DNA of 64,000 nucleotides, from the NCBI GenBank assembly GCA_044225555.1, contig JBGAIM010000016.1:95904-159903 (forward strand), written 5' to 3'. The translations under genes and the position numbers were made by a program. This stretch comes from JADLHS01 sp044225555 (GTDB taxonomy: Bacteria > Verrucomicrobiota > Verrucomicrobiia > Limisphaerales > JADLHS01). Every line of letters begins with the position of its first letter. Position 1 is the first letter of the stretch. Below, one piece after another: positions 48,645-58,235 of this stretch. The notes beneath the pieces are model-generated. The model saw only the letters and a list, made by a program, of their open reading frames with translations. It was not told the origin of the DNA and searched no databases.

Positions 48645-49013
48645 ATGAAGCTCATCAAACACATCAAACCCATCGGTCAGAAAATCCGTTCGCGGCTGCC
48701 TTCGCTCCTGTTGGTCGCCGCCATCCTTGCGATGAACACCATCTCAGCCTTTGCGCAGGGCACTGGCTTCAGTTCCACCGACCTCAAGACCGGCATCAGC
48801 AACAGCCTCGCCGTCATCATGATGTTCGGCTTCGTCCTCGGCATCGCCTGCGTCATCTACGGCGGCTTCGCTATCCGGCGCGGCGACGTTGACCAGGGCA
48901 AGATGTCCATCATCGGCGGCGCGATTATCGCCGCCGCTCCGGCGGTCATCTTCGCGTTCTACAAGATCTTCGGCCTCGATGCGAACAGCAGCGTCGGTGT
49001 CGGCAACTTCTGA
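48645..49013 (+). CDS. VirB2/TrbC-type pilin
   Basis: A 122-residue protein beginning MKLIKHIKPIG at 48645. A signal-like hydrophobic helix ends AFAQG, then two membrane-spanning stretches (VIMMFGFVLGIACVIYGGFAI; IIAAAPAVIFAFYKIFGL). Processed VirB2 pilins form the conjugative pilus. It is first in the VirB operon. An upstream start at 48582 adds residues with no family pattern. Confidence 0.85.
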   Translation: MKLIKHIKPIGQKIRSRLPSLLLVAAILAMNTISAFAQGTGFSSTDLKTGISNSLAVIMMFGFVLGIACVIYGGFAIRRGDVDQGKMSIIGGAIIAAAPAVIFAFYKIFGLDANSSVGVGNF

Positions 49014-49049
49014 TCTCGCCAACCAACCCGCCACCCGCCCCGAGCCACC

Positions 49050-49336
49050 ATGAAAGCTGAACTCCGCCTCACCGATACCAACGCCGCCTCCGACTCCAAA
49101 GGCCGGACGTGGGGATTGTGTTCTTCGTCGCCCTCGTCATCGTGAAATCATCGCTGCTCACGGCCCTCGGCGTCGCACTGATTCCCGTCGGGCTTTGCCT
49201 CGCCTACATCTTCGGCCTCCGGCAGGGCAAGCCACCGGGTTACGACCGCGACATGTTTGAGCGCGTGTTCACCGGCGGCGGCTTCGCTCCAGAAACCGTG
49301 CGTCTCACTCATCCACTCGCAAAGGAGCAGCCATGA
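49050..49336 (+). pseudogene. VirB3/TrbD-like protein with apparent one-base frameshift
   Basis: The ATG at 49050 opens MKAELRLTDTNAASDSKG, but the frame stops at 49146. In the -1 frame from ~49109, GIVFFVALVIVKSS and LRQGKPPGYDRDMFE continue, giving a hydrophobic VirB3-like protein of normal length (~95 residues) if one G is added to TGGGGA at 49110-49115. VirB3 is a small inner-membrane protein linked to VirB4. A sequencing or assembly error in the G-run is the simplest explanation; a GTG at 49109 could also start a 75-residue product. Confidence 0.6.
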
Positions 49337-49602
49337 GCCGCCACATCTTTGAACAACTCGATACCGCCGACCAGGCGTTGCGTGAGAATCTTCACCGCAA
49401 CGACCTTGACCCCACCGCCCGCCAACACATGGAGCGCGCCTTGTCCCACGTCCGCGAGGCTTACGTGGCAACCAACGAAATCGGCAAGGCGCGCTCCGTC
49501 CAGCAACTCGTCGGCGACTTGGAAAAGGTAAATCACATCGTGGCCAAGGTGCGCCGCCGCGAGCAGTCCGCCCCCAGCACCACCAAATCCATTCGTGTCT
49601 GA
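49333..49602 (+). CDS. Small conserved-looking protein between VirB3 and VirB4
   Basis: An 89-residue helical, charged protein (LDTADQALRENLHRNDLDP). It overlaps the VirB3 stop by 4 bp and ends 3 bp before virB4, so it is within the operon. No family recognised. A cytoplasmic partner of VirB4 is plausible from its position alone. Confidence 0.6.
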   Translation: MSRHIFEQLDTADQALRENLHRNDLDPTARQHMERALSHVREAYVATNEIGKARSVQQLVGDLEKVNHIVAKVRRREQSAPSTTKSIRV

Positions 49603-49605
49603 CCT

Positions 49606-52341
49606 ATGTTCGAGCGCGCACCCAACGGCTTTTTTACCCACGACCTCATTGTGTTCAACCATCTCCGGCGCGGCGGCTATGTGTCGAAGGGCTTCATCTT
49701 CGAGTCGCCCGATTTGACGAACAGCCCCATCGCCGACCTGAACGACTTCCAGGACCAACTCTGTCTCCTGCTGGCGTCTCTCCACGAAAACCAGCGGCTA
49801 CAAGTGCAATACTTCTGCGATTCCGACTACAAGGGGGAGTTGCTGCGTTACCAGCAGGAGACAGAGAAATGTTCCAACGTCTGGACTAAGCGCGCCCGCA
49901 ACGAACGCTTCGCGCGTTACTGGCAGGCCATGTCCGAACGCAAACTCCGCCGCCAGCGGGTCATATTCTACATCTCGCGCGCGCTGGAGAACGTCCCAAC
50001 GAAGTTCCAGACCGCCGCCGCCCGCCGTGACTATTACAGCACGTTGCTCGATCAGCTTCAGACCGAGTTCGAGCACGTTCACCGTCTGTTGCTCGAAATC
50101 TTCGGTTCAGGCGGGGCACGAGTGTTGCCGATGACCGACGCCGACCACTTCCGCCATTACAAACGGTTTCTGAATCCCTCACTCAACGACCGGTTCGATT
50201 ACGATCCGGCGGACGGCTTCGCGCCCGAGCTTTCCATTCAGGAAAATTGCTGGCACAGCGAGGGCAACGGCCAGTCCGATTTCGGCTTCTTCCTTGACGG
50301 CCATTATCACTCGCTCATCGTCCTGACCCGTTGGCCGCGCACGACGTATCCCGGCATCATCCAGCGCCTCACCAATCTCCGCCTGCTTGACTACACCATC
50401 ACGGTGAACATTGATCCGCTGCCCATCACCCAGGAAATCAGCAAGGAGGAAAAGGAGCACGACCGTGTAGCCGGTGACTACGCCAGCGAAAAGAAAATCT
50501 CCCTGCTCACGGTGATGGAGAAGAAGCAGAAGAAGATTCACGCGCTAATGCAGGGACAGACGATTCCGTTTCACGCAATGTTCGCGATCCGCGTTTGGGA
50601 CAAAACCCGAGACGGCTTGAACGCGAAAGCGGGCGCAATCAAAAACGCCATCAACTCGATGAACTCGGCCCAATACTTCGAGAGCAATCTGCCCAGCACC
50701 TCGAAGAATCTGTTCTTCCAGACGTGGCCCGGCTGGACGTGGGGACGCTACGAACACCGGAAGCTTTACGCCGAGCATCGTTTCCTGGCCGACATGCTGC
50801 CGGTCACCAGCACATTCACGGGACACCTGGCGACCGCCGAGGCGATTTACGACGGCCCAGCCAATAACCTCGTCGGCATCCAGACCTTCTCCGGTGGGAA
50901 GGACTCCGCCTCGCCACAGCACGCCGTGTTGCTCGGCATGTCGGGCGCAGGCAAGTCCGTCACCGTCTGCGACCTGCTCACGCAGACCGAAGGTTATTTC
51001 GGCTACACGGTCATCATTGAGGAAGGACTCAGCTACGGCATCTACACCGCGACGGTCGAGGAAGGCGCGCGCCCCATCATCATCCACCCGGACGGCGACC
51101 TGACCATCAACTACCTCGACACGAAGGGACTCCCGCTCACGCCCGACCACATGTCCGCCGCCACTGCGCTCGTCGCCCGCATGATTGGCACGTCAGCGCA
51201 GGAAGACAAACAGATGCTTCGGCAGGCGCAGATCGCCAAATACATCAATCTGCTCTACGAAGATTCCTATCAGGATTGGCAGAAGAAGCGGCACGACCAG
51301 TTGCTCGTCATCGCCCGGCACGCCCTCGCGTTACAGAAGTTTCGCGGTGAGCGGATGCCTCCCGGTGCGACCAGTCTCGAAACCTTCGCCGACTTCCGCG
51401 ACTGGCGAGCCGCCCATGCCGACGAAGCCGAAGCGTATCTCGCCCAGTTCACCGAAGCCGAGGCGTTGAAGTGTTTGAAAGAGCCGAAGACGAGCAAGGA
51501 AGTCCGCAACCTCGCCTTCGCCTACTTCACGCCCGAGGAATTCCCGACGCATCGGATGCTTCAGGAATTGATGATGCTCGACCCGATGGGCGCGGAACGT
51601 GACCAGATCATGGAAATCGCCACCCTCATCCTGCCGTGGTGTCGCGATGGCAACTATGGCTGCCTGTTTGACGGCACGAGCAATCTGTCGCTCACCGGCA
51701 AGATTGCGCACTTCGAGTTGGGCTACATCCCGGAGTCGGCGAAGGAACTGAAAGCCGCCGCTGGCTTCCTCATCACCAACCACGCGCGCAAGCACATCAT
51801 GACGTTGCCGCGTGCGATTCGGAAACGGAACATCTACGAGGAAGTCGCCCGCTTCCTCGACATCCCCGGCGGTCAGGAAATTGTGCAGGAGAGCTACGCC
51901 CAGCTTCGCAAATTCAACTGCTGGAACATCTCCATCGTGCAGCAGTATGCACGGTTCAAGCAGTCGCGCATCCGCTCAGCCGTGTTCGGCAACAGCCGCC
52001 AGTTCTTCATCATGCGGCAGAACGACCGCGCCGACCTCGATGACATGGGCAAGGACATCGCGCTGCCCGAGGTGACCCAGCACGCGATCATGAATTACCC
52101 GCTGCCCGACCATCAGCCGGGCGAGAAGTATTCGCCGTTCACCTACCTACACACCGATTCGACCCGCAACATCTGCGGCACGGTCCACAATGTCGCTTCA
52201 CCCGAGATGCTCTACTGCTCCAGTTCGAGCGGCGAACACTTCGACCGCCGCGCCCGTGAACTGCGCCAAAGCCCCAGCGTTGTCGAAGGGATCATTCTCA
52301 ACGCCAACCGCCGTAAAGACGGCGAAACCAAAAACCATTAA
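49606..52341 (+). CDS. VirB4/TrbE-type secretion ATPase
   Basis: A 911-residue ATPase that energises pilus assembly and substrate transfer. Walker A is GMSGAGKSVT (about 444-453), then VIIEEGLSYG, and the C-terminus has the RecA-like motifs (NCWNISIVQQY; MRQNDRADLDDM). The N-terminal part matches the VirB4 domain that contacts the inner-membrane complex. Size is usual. It follows VirB2, VirB3 and the small protein, the expected order. Confidence 0.93.
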   Translation: MFERAPNGFFTHDLIVFNHLRRGGYVSKGFIFESPDLTNSPIADLNDFQDQLCLLLASLHENQRLQVQYFCDSDYKGELLRYQQETEKCSNVWTKRARNERFARYWQAMSERKLRRQRVIFYISRALENVPTKFQTAAARRDYYSTLLDQLQTEFEHVHRLLLEIFGSGGARVLPMTDADHFRHYKRFLNPSLNDRFDYDPADGFAPELSIQENCWHSEGNGQSDFGFFLDGHYHSLIVLTRWPRTTYPGIIQRLTNLRLLDYTITVNIDPLPITQEISKEEKEHDRVAGDYASEKKISLLTVMEKKQKKIHALMQGQTIPFHAMFAIRVWDKTRDGLNAKAGAIKNAINSMNSAQYFESNLPSTSKNLFFQTWPGWTWGRYEHRKLYAEHRFLADMLPVTSTFTGHLATAEAIYDGPANNLVGIQTFSGGKDSASPQHAVLLGMSGAGKSVTVCDLLTQTEGYFGYTVIIEEGLSYGIYTATVEEGARPIIIHPDGDLTINYLDTKGLPLTPDHMSAATALVARMIGTSAQEDKQMLRQAQIAKYINLLYEDSYQDWQKKRHDQLLVIARHALALQKFRGERMPPGATSLETFADFRDWRAAHADEAEAYLAQFTEAEALKCLKEPKTSKEVRNLAFAYFTPEEFPTHRMLQELMMLDPMGAERDQIMEIATLILPWCRDGNYGCLFDGTSNLSLTGKIAHFELGYIPESAKELKAAAGFLITNHARKHIMTLPRAIRKRNIYEEVARFLDIPGGQEIVQESYAQLRKFNCWNISIVQQYARFKQSRIRSAVFGNSRQFFIMRQNDRADLDDMGKDIALPEVTQHAIMNYPLPDHQPGEKYSPFTYLHTDSTRNICGTVHNVASPEMLYCSSSSGEHFDRRARELRQSPSVVEGIILNANRRKDGETKNH

Positions 52342-52346
52342 GTCAC

Positions 52347-52772
52347 ATGAAAATGAAACACATCAGCAACGCCTCCAAACTCCTCTCGCTCGTCCTCGTT
52401 ACCGGACTGTTTGCCGGTTGCGCCGCCACGCGCCCCATCAGTGACGCGGCCCTCGGCGCAGGCGGCGCTTACCTCGGTCACGAACTTTCCGATGGCGACC
52501 CGCTCGCTACCGCCGCTGGCGCTGCGGGTGGGGTTATCGTCAGCGAGACGCTTCACTACGCCGCCAAGAAGCAGGCCGACAAGGCTTACGCCTCCGGCTA
52601 TGACAAGGGCAAGAGCGACGCCGTGAAACAGCAGTATTGGCTTTACGTCTCCATGCAGCGGCAACGCAACCAGGTCAGCAACGTCCGTCTGTATCCCGTG
52701 CAACTGCCCGAACAGCGGATTGACGGGGTAACATTTCAGCCTTCGACCAAACTCCTTCGTATTGAGGAATAG
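52347..52772 (+). CDS. T4SS lipoprotein (VirB7 position)
   Basis: A 141-residue protein with a signal peptide and lipobox LFAGC, the lipidated Cys being C25. The following Gly/Ala-rich region (LGAGGAYLGHELSDGD; AAGAAGG) has two short hydrophobic runs, like a glycine-zipper. It lies between VirB4 and the VirB5-like gene, where VirB7 or similar outer-membrane lipoproteins sit. The family is not certain. Confidence 0.7.
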   Translation: MKMKHISNASKLLSLVLVTGLFAGCAATRPISDAALGAGGAYLGHELSDGDPLATAAGAAGGVIVSETLHYAAKKQADKAYASGYDKGKSDAVKQQYWLYVSMQRQRNQVSNVRLYPVQLPEQRIDGVTFQPSTKLLRIEE

Positions 52773-52774
52773 GA

Positions 52775-53296
52775 CTAAACCTCAACGCTCGTAACGAAGT
52801 AATCCTTTACTCGCCAGCACTGCGAGTTGCCGTTGGGATTTAGCCACGCCTCCAAGGTTTCCGAGGTCAGCTTTGCCTGAACCTCATCAAGCGGCGGGGC
52901 AGAATGCTTCTGCAGGCGATGACGCTCGTCGCGCCGATGTGGATGGATGCGAAGCGAGGGCCAGTCCAAGGGAATGGATTCTGAAAATGCTTGGGTGTTT
53001 GCGTTTTCCCAGCCGTCCTCACGAAGCGCCTTCACACCGAGTTCACTCAGCTCAAAATCTTTCAGGTCTTTGTGTCCGAGTTCGTCGCTCTTGGCATTTA
53101 CCGCTCCAACCAAACGGAGATTGTCCAAGGCAGCAAACAGAAATGCGGGTTCTCCAATGGACAATTGGCTCGTAGCTTCGGCGATGAATGGGGCATCTCC
53201 TTGGAACGTGTTGAGCAGTGTCAATACAGCCCACTCAAAGCTGTTCAACCGTCTGAATTCAACGGCTGTGATTTCAACTGTGACTTGCAGGATCAT
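52775..53296 (-). CDS. Small partner of the SF1 helicase
   Basis: A 173-residue protein. Residues ~18-95 have a winged-helix-like pattern (FEWAVLTLLNTF, then DFELSELGVKALRED). A basic HPHRRDERHR stretch follows. No family is clear. Its start is at the base next to the helicase stop, so it is the second gene of a two-gene unit on the strand opposite to the secretion operon. It is probably the sensor or regulator of the pair. Confidence 0.6.
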   Translation of the reverse strand: MILQVTVEITAVEFRRLNSFEWAVLTLLNTFQGDAPFIAEATSQLSIGEPAFLFAALDNLRLVGAVNAKSDELGHKDLKDFELSELGVKALREDGWENANTQAFSESIPLDWPSLRIHPHRRDERHRLQKHSAPPLDEVQAKLTSETLEAWLNPNGNSQCWRVKDYFVTSVEV

Positions 53297-56107
53297 TTAA
53301 TCAAATTTCAGCCCCATATCGTCCACCGGACCTCGGCCTTGCCTTCGTGGTCTTTCTGACCTCTGCGCCTGTTTGGTTTGAGGAACATGGGCTGGCTGTT
53401 TTTGCGGGGTTCGCTTGAAAATATGTGAGGCGGTTCGGATGCCGTCACGTTGCGCGACAGTTTTTGCAATTTCCTGATAGACTTTCTTGGCGTTTGCTTC
53501 CCCGCCTTCGACCGGGCAAATCGGAACGGCTGCCGCCTCGAACGCATTGCGACTTCCAACAATCACCAAAAGATTCTTTGCCCTCGAAAAAGCGACGTTG
53601 ATGCGGCGATAGTCCTTTACGAATTCACCGCTGACTTCACCGGTGCGGACCAGCGAGACAATAATCACTGAGCATTCCCGCCCCTGAAACTGGTCAACTG
53701 TATTGACCTGCACGTCGAGATGTTGCCATCGGTTTCCAACTTTTGAACCGACGCGCTCTCTCAATTCGTTGGTCTGCGCCAGATAAAAGCTGATGACTCC
53801 CACATCCAGCTTTGCGGCCTTTGTGCCCGGATTGGAATTCAGCGATTCATCCACATGCCGGAGGAAGTCTTCGATCAACTCGATCTCGAAGGGATTCCAA
53901 CGCGACGTTCCGCGCTTCGCGCCTTCAGCCACCGTTTGGCCGCGTTCATCTCGTGTCGAATCCAACCACAAGACACGATGTTCGCTGGTTAATAGCGGCC
54001 GTTCGCTCGCACCCCTCACGGACAAGCCGTGTTGTTTCTTCTTGTGGAGTTCCTGCTCACCGCCGCCCGCGAGGAGTATGCCCTTGCCTTGCTTGTCGGG
54101 ATAAAAATGATTCACCGCGTGCATAATGTGCGGGTGCATCCGGTATTGTTCCCGCAATGTTTCGCGTAGGGCATTTGGTGCGCTGATGAACAGTTCTTCA
54201 AACAGCGAGGCGGAAACCATCTTCCCAAAGTTCTCCAGCATCTCAGCTTTCAATTCTTCGTTGGCAACGGCTTCCTCGAAGCTTTCCGAGCGGAAGACTG
54301 GCGGCAACTGGCGATGGTCACCAACGAGAACCGCACGCCGACCAAGCAGCAACGGCATCAGCAACTCTGGCGGAGTAGCTTTGCTGACCTCGTCCACGAC
54401 GACCATCTCAAACGCGGGGTCGAATTCTGTGGACTGGTAAAAATCGCGCCGACCAGTTCGGTTGCAGGTCGCACCAATCACGTTGGCGTGCCGTTTGTAG
54501 AGTTTGCGCATCTCCTCGCCGTTGTCTGCGGCATTACCCTTGCGGAGTCGGTCCACCCATGCGCGTTTGACGGCAGTCCATTTGTCGCCCTGATCGGTCG
54601 CCTGCTTCAATGTGGCTTCACAGGCAGCAGCGACTTGCTTCAACCAATGCGGGACGATTCGGGATGGCAGGAAAACCTTGTAGGCATCTTCCATGTCCAA
54701 CTCACGTCGTGAATCCAACTCGCGTAATGGTCGCAATTCGGGCGAAGGGCGATCTTTCGGATAGAGGCTGCCGAGGGCGTTGTCCACGGCGAGGTTGGCT
54801 TGCGAAGTGATGAGAGTCCGCTTGCCTTGCCTTACCATCTGTCGGCAAAGCTCCGCGATGACTGTTGTCTTGCCAGTGCCGGGTGGCCCTTGCAGAAAGA
54901 AAGTGTCGGGAGCAGAGAGGGCTTTGGTGACGGCTCGTTGCTGGCCTTGATTAAGCCGCGTATCGGTGGACTCCACCGGCGCAGCAGATTCAGGAACGCG
55001 GGCTTTCTGACTGTCAAAAATCCATTCGGCAACACCTGGGTTGACCGCTCTGCCTTGTTCCAAGCGCTCAATCGCATCGCGTTGGGAGCGAATTGAGGCG
55101 AGATCACCCGACACGTCCACCATCAATTCGCCCGCGTCAGGGAAGACTTCTGTCTCCGAATCCAATTCTTGATTGCGCCGCCGATCCTCCGACAACCGCA
55201 CTTCGACAGCCAGTTTTTCAGTGTGGGGGGCTGGGTTGCCAGAGTCCGCAGTCTGTTTGCGAATCTGCCAGCGTCCGCTGCCTTTTTGCCTGCGCTCGCC
55301 GCCTTCAAGATGCGTCACCTTCTGATAAGAGCCAGCAGCGGCGACCTTCGCCCTGCGTTGTGCGCCGGTCTCATCGCCATTTACTTTGAGCGGATCAAAC
55401 TCCTCACCCTCGCGAAGCGCCAACAACTGCTGCCCTTGGAGGCGAATCTTCAAAAGTTCGATTGGCTGGCGCTCGCGCAGATAAAAGCTCACGCCGGCCT
55501 TGTCCTTCCAATACTCCCACTCTGCATAGGCGTAACGATGCTGACTGTTGTCAACCGTGACCTTCTCCCTCCAGTCGAGATAAGTCCGCCATTGAGCAAA
55601 GCGGCTCTCTGCCGATGGGGCGTAATGAGGAAGCGCCAGAAGACGCTGCGCATCCTCGGCGGTCACGCCGCCGCGGAAACTGCTTCGTGAAAAGCAACCT
55701 TGAAGCCGATAGTCATACGCGCCCGGCGGTCTGTGAAGGACTGGCTCGAACCAAAGGACTACAAGTTTGCCGTCTCGATAGAAAACACCAAACGCCGGGA
55801 TTTGACTGCCAGCAGCAACAGGTTTTTCGTCAGCGGTCTTTGAGTCTGACCAAGCGGGACGAAGCTGCCAGTTATGTTTTCCTTCCTTTGGAGCGAGCTT
55901 CGTAATAATTGCTTCCCCAGGCGCTCCGTCGGGCCAAACGCGGTCGAGCCAGGCCGTGATCAAATCATGCTCATCTTCAAGTTCGAGTTCGGCTTTGTGC
56001 TCGGACAAAAAGCGTTCCAATCGCTCAGCCAGTTCAGGCTTTGAGCGAAAGTCCAGGTCCACTCTTTCGAGTCGAATCACCTTGGAGTTGTCGTCGTGTT
56101 CCGGCAT
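53297..56107 (-). CDS. UPF1/Dna2-like SF1 helicase (cargo module)
   Basis: A 936-residue helicase. Motif I is LQGPPGTGKTT, motif II VVVDEVSKATP, motif III LVGDHRQLPP, motif IV LREQYRMHP, motif V VDQFQGRECSVII, and motif VI VAFSRAKNLLVI: a complete SF1B set. The N-terminal third is unknown. I chose the ATG at 56107; the frame extends to 56380, but that part is antisense to the VirB5-like gene. Such UPF1-like helicases are common in defence islands. It is inserted, in reverse, between the VirB7-position lipoprotein and VirB5. Confidence 0.8.
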   Translation of the reverse strand: MPEHDDNSKVIRLERVDLDFRSKPELAERLERFLSEHKAELELEDEHDLITAWLDRVWPDGAPGEAIITKLAPKEGKHNWQLRPAWSDSKTADEKPVAAGSQIPAFGVFYRDGKLVVLWFEPVLHRPPGAYDYRLQGCFSRSSFRGGVTAEDAQRLLALPHYAPSAESRFAQWRTYLDWREKVTVDNSQHRYAYAEWEYWKDKAGVSFYLRERQPIELLKIRLQGQQLLALREGEEFDPLKVNGDETGAQRRAKVAAAGSYQKVTHLEGGERRQKGSGRWQIRKQTADSGNPAPHTEKLAVEVRLSEDRRRNQELDSETEVFPDAGELMVDVSGDLASIRSQRDAIERLEQGRAVNPGVAEWIFDSQKARVPESAAPVESTDTRLNQGQQRAVTKALSAPDTFFLQGPPGTGKTTVIAELCRQMVRQGKRTLITSQANLAVDNALGSLYPKDRPSPELRPLRELDSRRELDMEDAYKVFLPSRIVPHWLKQVAAACEATLKQATDQGDKWTAVKRAWVDRLRKGNAADNGEEMRKLYKRHANVIGATCNRTGRRDFYQSTEFDPAFEMVVVDEVSKATPPELLMPLLLGRRAVLVGDHRQLPPVFRSESFEEAVANEELKAEMLENFGKMVSASLFEELFISAPNALRETLREQYRMHPHIMHAVNHFYPDKQGKGILLAGGGEQELHKKKQHGLSVRGASERPLLTSEHRVLWLDSTRDERGQTVAEGAKRGTSRWNPFEIELIEDFLRHVDESLNSNPGTKAAKLDVGVISFYLAQTNELRERVGSKVGNRWQHLDVQVNTVDQFQGRECSVIIVSLVRTGEVSGEFVKDYRRINVAFSRAKNLLVIVGSRNAFEAAAVPICPVEGGEANAKKVYQEIAKTVAQRDGIRTASHIFKRTPQKQPAHVPQTKQAQRSERPRRQGRGPVDDMGLKFD

Positions 56108-56336
56108 GTGAGTCCGTAGGACAGATTGTTGCCAAATCTCGGCTTTCGAGAAAGTTGATTCTGGGACACCTGCGGCCATCCGCTGGCTGCGATAGTTGCC
56201 ACACTTCGGCGAGGCCAGGGACTTCTCCGCATCTTGCGCAGCACATACACCCTCGCGGCTTCTCGTGGTGCTAAACCTCTTCTCGTGATTGGCGGCGTGT
56301 TGCCGCCGTCCAGCAAACAACAACGAAAGGCACACC

Positions 56337-57137
56337 ATGAAAAGACTCATCGCACTCGCGCTCGTGACGTTCGGCATCACCGCCTCGGCACGCGCACAAT
56401 GGATCGTTTACGACCCAGCCAACACTGTTCAATCGGTCATCAACACGGCGCAGGAAATCGCCAAATACGTCGAGATGATTCAAAACCAGGTTCAACAGAT
56501 CCAAACGCTCGAAGATCAACTCAGCGAGTTCAAACATTACGAAAGCCTGTTTGGCGATCCCAAGGCGGTTGTCCTCACGACGGTCCAGCCGCTCGTCACC
56601 GACCTGCGCAAAACGGAACTTGGTCAGACGCTGATCGCGCTTGAAGGCGCAGTGGACGCGGGCGAAGCCATGCTCTACGACGCCAACGGGCTGTTCAGCA
56701 GCATCGGCACGACGTTCAACACGCCGAATGGCGCGACGGTCACTCGCCGCGAAGCGCCGTATCTGCCTGTCGCCGCCGTGCAGAAGACCACGGACAATTT
56801 TCTGTCCGTCTCCACCGACGCGACGGCCCGGCGAATCGCGTTGAAGGAGGAAATCGCCCGCACGACCACGGCGCTCAAGAACGCCACCACGGACGCCGAG
56901 GTGCAGAAACTGACCGGCGTGCTCATCGGCCTGTCGTCCGCGCTCAACAACACGGACTATGAAATCAATCAGGCCACCGCGTCCGCGCTGGTGCAGGACG
57001 TGGCGAACCGCAACGAAGCACAACGCCAAGTCGAGGCGAAGAAGGAGCAGCAGCACGCCGAGTTCACCGAGGCGGTGCAGAAATACGGCCAGACCTTCCG
57101 CCTGTTGAACGCGCCCACCGCGTTTCCAACTCCGTAA
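56337..57137 (+). CDS. VirB5/TrbJ-like minor pilus protein
   Basis: A 266-residue exported protein. A signal peptide (MKRLIALALVTFGITASARAQ) is followed by WIVYDPANTVQSV, the usual TrbJ/VirB5 opening, and long helices. This subunit sits at the pilus tip and helps in contact with recipients. The start at 56337 has a GAAAGG site just upstream. Order agrees with Trb-type systems, apart from the helicase cargo before it. Confidence 0.85.
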   Translation: MKRLIALALVTFGITASARAQWIVYDPANTVQSVINTAQEIAKYVEMIQNQVQQIQTLEDQLSEFKHYESLFGDPKAVVLTTVQPLVTDLRKTELGQTLIALEGAVDAGEAMLYDANGLFSSIGTTFNTPNGATVTRREAPYLPVAAVQKTTDNFLSVSTDATARRIALKEEIARTTTALKNATTDAEVQKLTGVLIGLSSALNNTDYEINQATASALVQDVANRNEAQRQVEAKKEQQHAEFTEAVQKYGQTFRLLNAPTAFPTP

Positions 57138-57162
57138 CCGCAACCTCAAATCGTCCCGACGT

Positions 57163-58230
57163 ATGCCAACCTTTGAACAACTCTTCCCGACATTCGTGCA
57201 GAAATGCGCCGAACTGCACGAATTACTCCGCATCGTTGCGTTCATGTTGTTCATCGTCGGGACGATTCTTCTCGTCATCCACGGCTTCAACGGCAAGACG
57301 CTCATGCTGCACATGGTGCGGTTGTTCGTGCTGACCGCGCTGCTCGTGATGCTTCCGCAGTGGGGGAATCAGGCGCAGCAACTCCTGCAAAGTTCCATTC
57401 TCGACGGCCTTGGCGTTGATCCCTCGAATGTTCAGGACCAATACAATCAGTTGCTTGTCATCAAGCGCGATACCGGGACTGACCGTTCCTGGTGGGACAT
57501 CTTGAGCGACCTTAACAGTTTCACCGTTGAACTTCTCATCTCTGGATTTCTCTGGCTCTTTGGGCAGTTCGCTTCGCTGCTGCTGTTCTGGGCCTACATC
57601 ATTCAAAAGTTCATCCTGTTCACTGCCTACGCGCTCTCGCCCTTGATGATCGGTTTTATGGCGATCCGCCCGCTACGTTCCGTCGGAGGCCGCTACTTGA
57701 TGCACATCGTTGGTGTGTTGCTTTGGCCGCTTGGCTGGGCGGTCGCGGCGCTCATCACGCAGGGCATTCTCGATTTCATGACCGACCCGTCCTTCAAGTT
57801 CATTGACCCCACCGCCACGCTCTATTCGTTGCAAGCGACGGTCGGTGTCGCGGTCGTTGCGTTCTGGATCGTGTTCAGCACGATTTCCGCGCCCGTCGTT
57901 ATCCAGAAAGTTCTCAGTTACGGCACGCTTGCGGGCGGACAACTCATCTCCGGCGCGTTTGGCAGTTTCTTTCAGACGGCGGCCACAACCGCTGGCGCGG
58001 CAGCCGTCGCATCCACCACCGGGTTGCCGCTAGTTACCGCCGGTGCAGCCGGTATGGCCGCAGTTCTGAGCACGCTCTCCACCTCAGCCGGCCAGGGCAG
58101 CGCGGGTGCAATCATCATCGCCGGTTCTGGACTGCCACCGCGCTCTGCTCGTGGCCGTCCTGGAGATGACATCACCGGTGACAAGGCCGTCCGCGAACTC
58201 ATCGCCAAAGGCAAAGGCAACTACTACTGA
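57163..58230 (+). CDS. VirB6/TrbL-like channel protein
   Basis: A 355-residue polytopic protein with about six membrane spans (IVAFMLFIVGTILLVIHG; LFVLTALLVMLP; LLISGFLWLFG; ILFTAYALSPLMIGFMA; VGVLLWPLGWAVAAL; VGVAVVAFWIVFST) and an Ala/Gly-rich C-terminal part. VirB6 is the inner-membrane component through which the substrate passes. Adjacent to VirB5 and VirB8, in order. Confidence 0.87.
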   Translation: MPTFEQLFPTFVQKCAELHELLRIVAFMLFIVGTILLVIHGFNGKTLMLHMVRLFVLTALLVMLPQWGNQAQQLLQSSILDGLGVDPSNVQDQYNQLLVIKRDTGTDRSWWDILSDLNSFTVELLISGFLWLFGQFASLLLFWAYIIQKFILFTAYALSPLMIGFMAIRPLRSVGGRYLMHIVGVLLWPLGWAVAALITQGILDFMTDPSFKFIDPTATLYSLQATVGVAVVAFWIVFSTISAPVVIQKVLSYGTLAGGQLISGAFGSFFQTAATTAGAAAVASTTGLPLVTAGAAGMAAVLSTLSTSAGQGSAGAIIIAGSGLPPRSARGRPGDDITGDKAVRELIAKGKGNYY

Positions 58231-58235
58231 AATCT

